Shown piece by piece: positions 62,209 through 64,000 of a stretch of 64,000 nucleotides of DNA. The notes beneath the pieces were generated by a model. The model was given only the letters and a program-made list of their open reading frames with translations, was not told the DNA's origin and made no database searches. A program made the translations under genes and the position numbers. The stretch is from Symbiodinium natans (lineage: Eukaryota > Sar > Dinophyceae > Suessiales > Symbiodiniaceae). The stretch's first letter is position 1, and each line of letters opens with the position of its first letter. Location of the stretch: contig CAJNDS010002585.1 in the NCBI GenBank assembly GCA_905221605.1, positions 62,001-126,000 on the forward strand, written 5' to 3'.

Positions 62209-62261
62209 CCTAAACCCTAAACCCTAAACCCTAAACCCTAAACCCTAAACCCTAAACCCCA
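62209..62261. repeat. telomere-like (CCCTAAA)n tract
   Basis: Seven to eight perfect CCCTAAA units. Confidence 0.95.
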
Positions 62262-64000
62262 GGAAGCATAGGTGCCTTCGAGCTGAGGGCTCCTACACTT
62301 CGGAGCTTGACGACAGCCCTTTTGTTTGCCCTGGGACTCAACAACCCTCAAAAACCCCAGACTTTTGCAAGCAGAAGACATGAGGTAAATGTGAGAATAC
62401 TGTTGCCCTGGCCTGAGCTGAAGCTGCTCTGTTGCCAGGCCTTGGCTGTTTTCGGGAGCCTTTTGCTTTCTTGGGCTCTAAGCAAGAAGCGGCCGCTTGG
62501 CAAACCTATTTTCAGAAAATCTGGCTGGCGAAGATGGGAGAGGCATGGTAAGCATCCCTAAGCCGGGGCACTATGAACAGCCCGACAAGCACCGGCAGCA
62601 GCGCATAGACCGGAATTTTCACCTTGCCACGGCAGACTGCTGAAGGCCATAACGCTCCCTTCCACAATTTTGTTCTGTCACGGGCAACCCACTGCTGTCA
62701 GATTGCCATCGTTTTTTCGGAGGTCGATGGCGCGTCGCGCGGGAAAGGAGAGGAAGCAAATTTGAAGAGCTCACAGCTGCAATCATTGCTTTGCGAGATC
62801 ACTCTCTGTAGCCACGATTGCTGAAAACTCCTTTCGTCCTACGAGAAATACTATAATTACTTGCTGCCACTGTAATCAGCATAACACGGAAGAAGGAGAG
62901 GAGGCCGGAAGAAGGAGAGGAGGCCAGCCGACAGTAGCAGCTCGGCCCCGCATGGCTCCGAGGACCTTCGAAAGCTCAAACGTCATGCACGCCCTTCCTA
63001 AACCCTAAACTCTAAACCCTATAACCCATAAACCCTAAACCCCAAACGGCGATTCGCATTTGTTTGTGCTGGACGCTATTTCGTGGAGCTAGGACTTAGG
63101 ATTCCTCATTGACCTTCGGGCTCGCAAGCTGGTAATTTCGTGCGAATAGGGCATTAGGTCTCAGTAGATATACGGAGTATGCTCTTCTCAAAAAACCCAA
63201 ACTTTGAAAGAGCAGAGCACTTGACCATCTGTGCACGACCTAGCCAAGAGAATCATGACCACAGCACCCTTGAAATTCCCGATGCCGCCCCCGCGCGCAT
63301 CTTTTGCGTCGTTTCAATGCTGCCCGTCGCTCTATTCCAGCGGCATGTACCAGTCAGGCAGCTGACCTTGTGGGAAGGTACTGTATGGGCAAGGGGCGGG
63401 AAGAGTAGCAGATATCATGAACTTCAACACAAAGGGAACGTGTGCACGAGTCCGGGCTCTGCTGTAAGTATGAAGATACGTTGAAGAAACACGGTGCCCT
63501 GCTGCAAGTCTAACTAACCTTGTCCAAAAGCAGCTGGCATTCTCGGTTTCACCCCTTCGCCCGTCATTTGCTGCTGGGGCGCCTTTGTTGTTGCAGATGG
63601 CCTGCTGCGCAGAGGCCCAGCTGCCCTTGATCCGGTTGACCTGAGGCATGGCATGCGTCGTCCTCTTTGTTGGGAAAGGTTTCGAGCTGTAATGCACTTA
63701 AGCATTCGTCTGGACCCAAACTATTCCACCTCTGATGACTCCAGTTGCCACTTCACGGATCCGATACTGCACCGCACCAGCACACACACACAGACAAAGT
63801 CGGTGTGATCATACAGCGGATTGCCGGGACTGAGATCAGCTCATTGCTGGAGTTGTCACAAGAACAGCGGCAATCACATGCAGCCATCCGAGAGACTACA
63901 GCCCTGATGAAAGGATTTGTGCCTACCCATGAACTGAATGAACCCCTTCCCACTCCCACAAGCGTCGTCCAGCTCCAACGAGCTTGCTAGCCCGCATGTC

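Larger units (their letters stand above)
61093..64000. other. right edge, no gene recognised; repeats
   Basis: Telomere-like tracts at 61868-61941 (TTTAGGG, degenerate), 62209-62261 (CCCTAAA, near perfect) and 62997-63047 (CCCTAAA, degenerate). Short open frames only. Confidence 0.45.

Overview
This window looks like nuclear DNA of a dinoflagellate carrying a nearly complete, integrated Polinton/polinton-like virus (PLV). The host assignment is an inference from four observations. Telomere-type CCCTAAA/TTTAGGG tracts are scattered through both flanks in both orientations. Host exons are short, often 50-110 bp. Many inferred introns start with GC rather than GT and end in AG followed by G. All recognisable host exons lie on the minus strand. 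No single marker gene proves the genus.

Left flank, 1-32133 (GC-balanced, repeat-rich). Three minus-strand exon groups can be read. (i) About 28.95-24.09 kb is a modular extracellular-type protein: a CBM1-like Cys motif, Thr-rich linkers and three PAN/apple-like Cys domains, each split over three exons. (ii) About 18.73-8.59 kb is a repeated two-exon module, exon A 'W..SDDDIPAGHMGE' and exon B 'GKVKVSFPNGRWRF', at least seven times. (iii) About 6.61-4.08 kb holds EF-hand exons, possibly the 3' part of gene (ii). Between exons lie telomere-like arrays, microsatellites and many short palindromic MITE/introner-like elements.

Viral element, 32134-51404 (about 19.3 kb). It is bounded by 317-bp terminal inverted repeats, each internally palindromic, and its coding part is strongly AT-rich. 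From left to right it holds small Cys-rich or short ORFs (-); an A32/FtsK-type packaging ATPase (+); a fibre-like gene with a C-terminal S74 chaperone domain, broken by a frameshift (-); a GIY-YIG nuclease (-); a double-jelly-roll major capsid protein (-); a small basic protein (-); a lipase (-); a minor capsid/penton protein (+); three structural-type unknowns (+); a 1319-residue PolB palm plus SF1 helicase fusion (-); a small ORF (+); a retroviral-type DDE integrase (+); and a Cys-motif protein (+). Many gene ends carry an AT-rich hairpin that contains the stop codon, and many starts are preceded by a TATATA-like box. Inside the right TIR, at 49.4-50.95 kb, lies a GC-richer, spliced, host-style gene with an HNH_2-like motif.

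Together the viral genes would provide replication (Pol-helicase), integration (integrase acting on the TIRs), capsid assembly (major and minor capsid proteins, ATPase) and host attachment (fibre, lipase). The fibre frameshift, and a second likely frameshift near the left end, suggest recent but beginning decay, or assembly error in AT-rich sequence.

Right flank, 51405-64000. This resumes host-type DNA: an octamer satellite, telomere-like arrays, one unrecognised two-exon fragment (56.8-56.4 kb), and a minus-strand exon series resembling fibrocystin-L/TMEM2 (TIG and G8-like pieces, then a pectin-lyase-like start) at 61.1-57.6 kb. I saw no tRNA, rRNA or CRISPR array.
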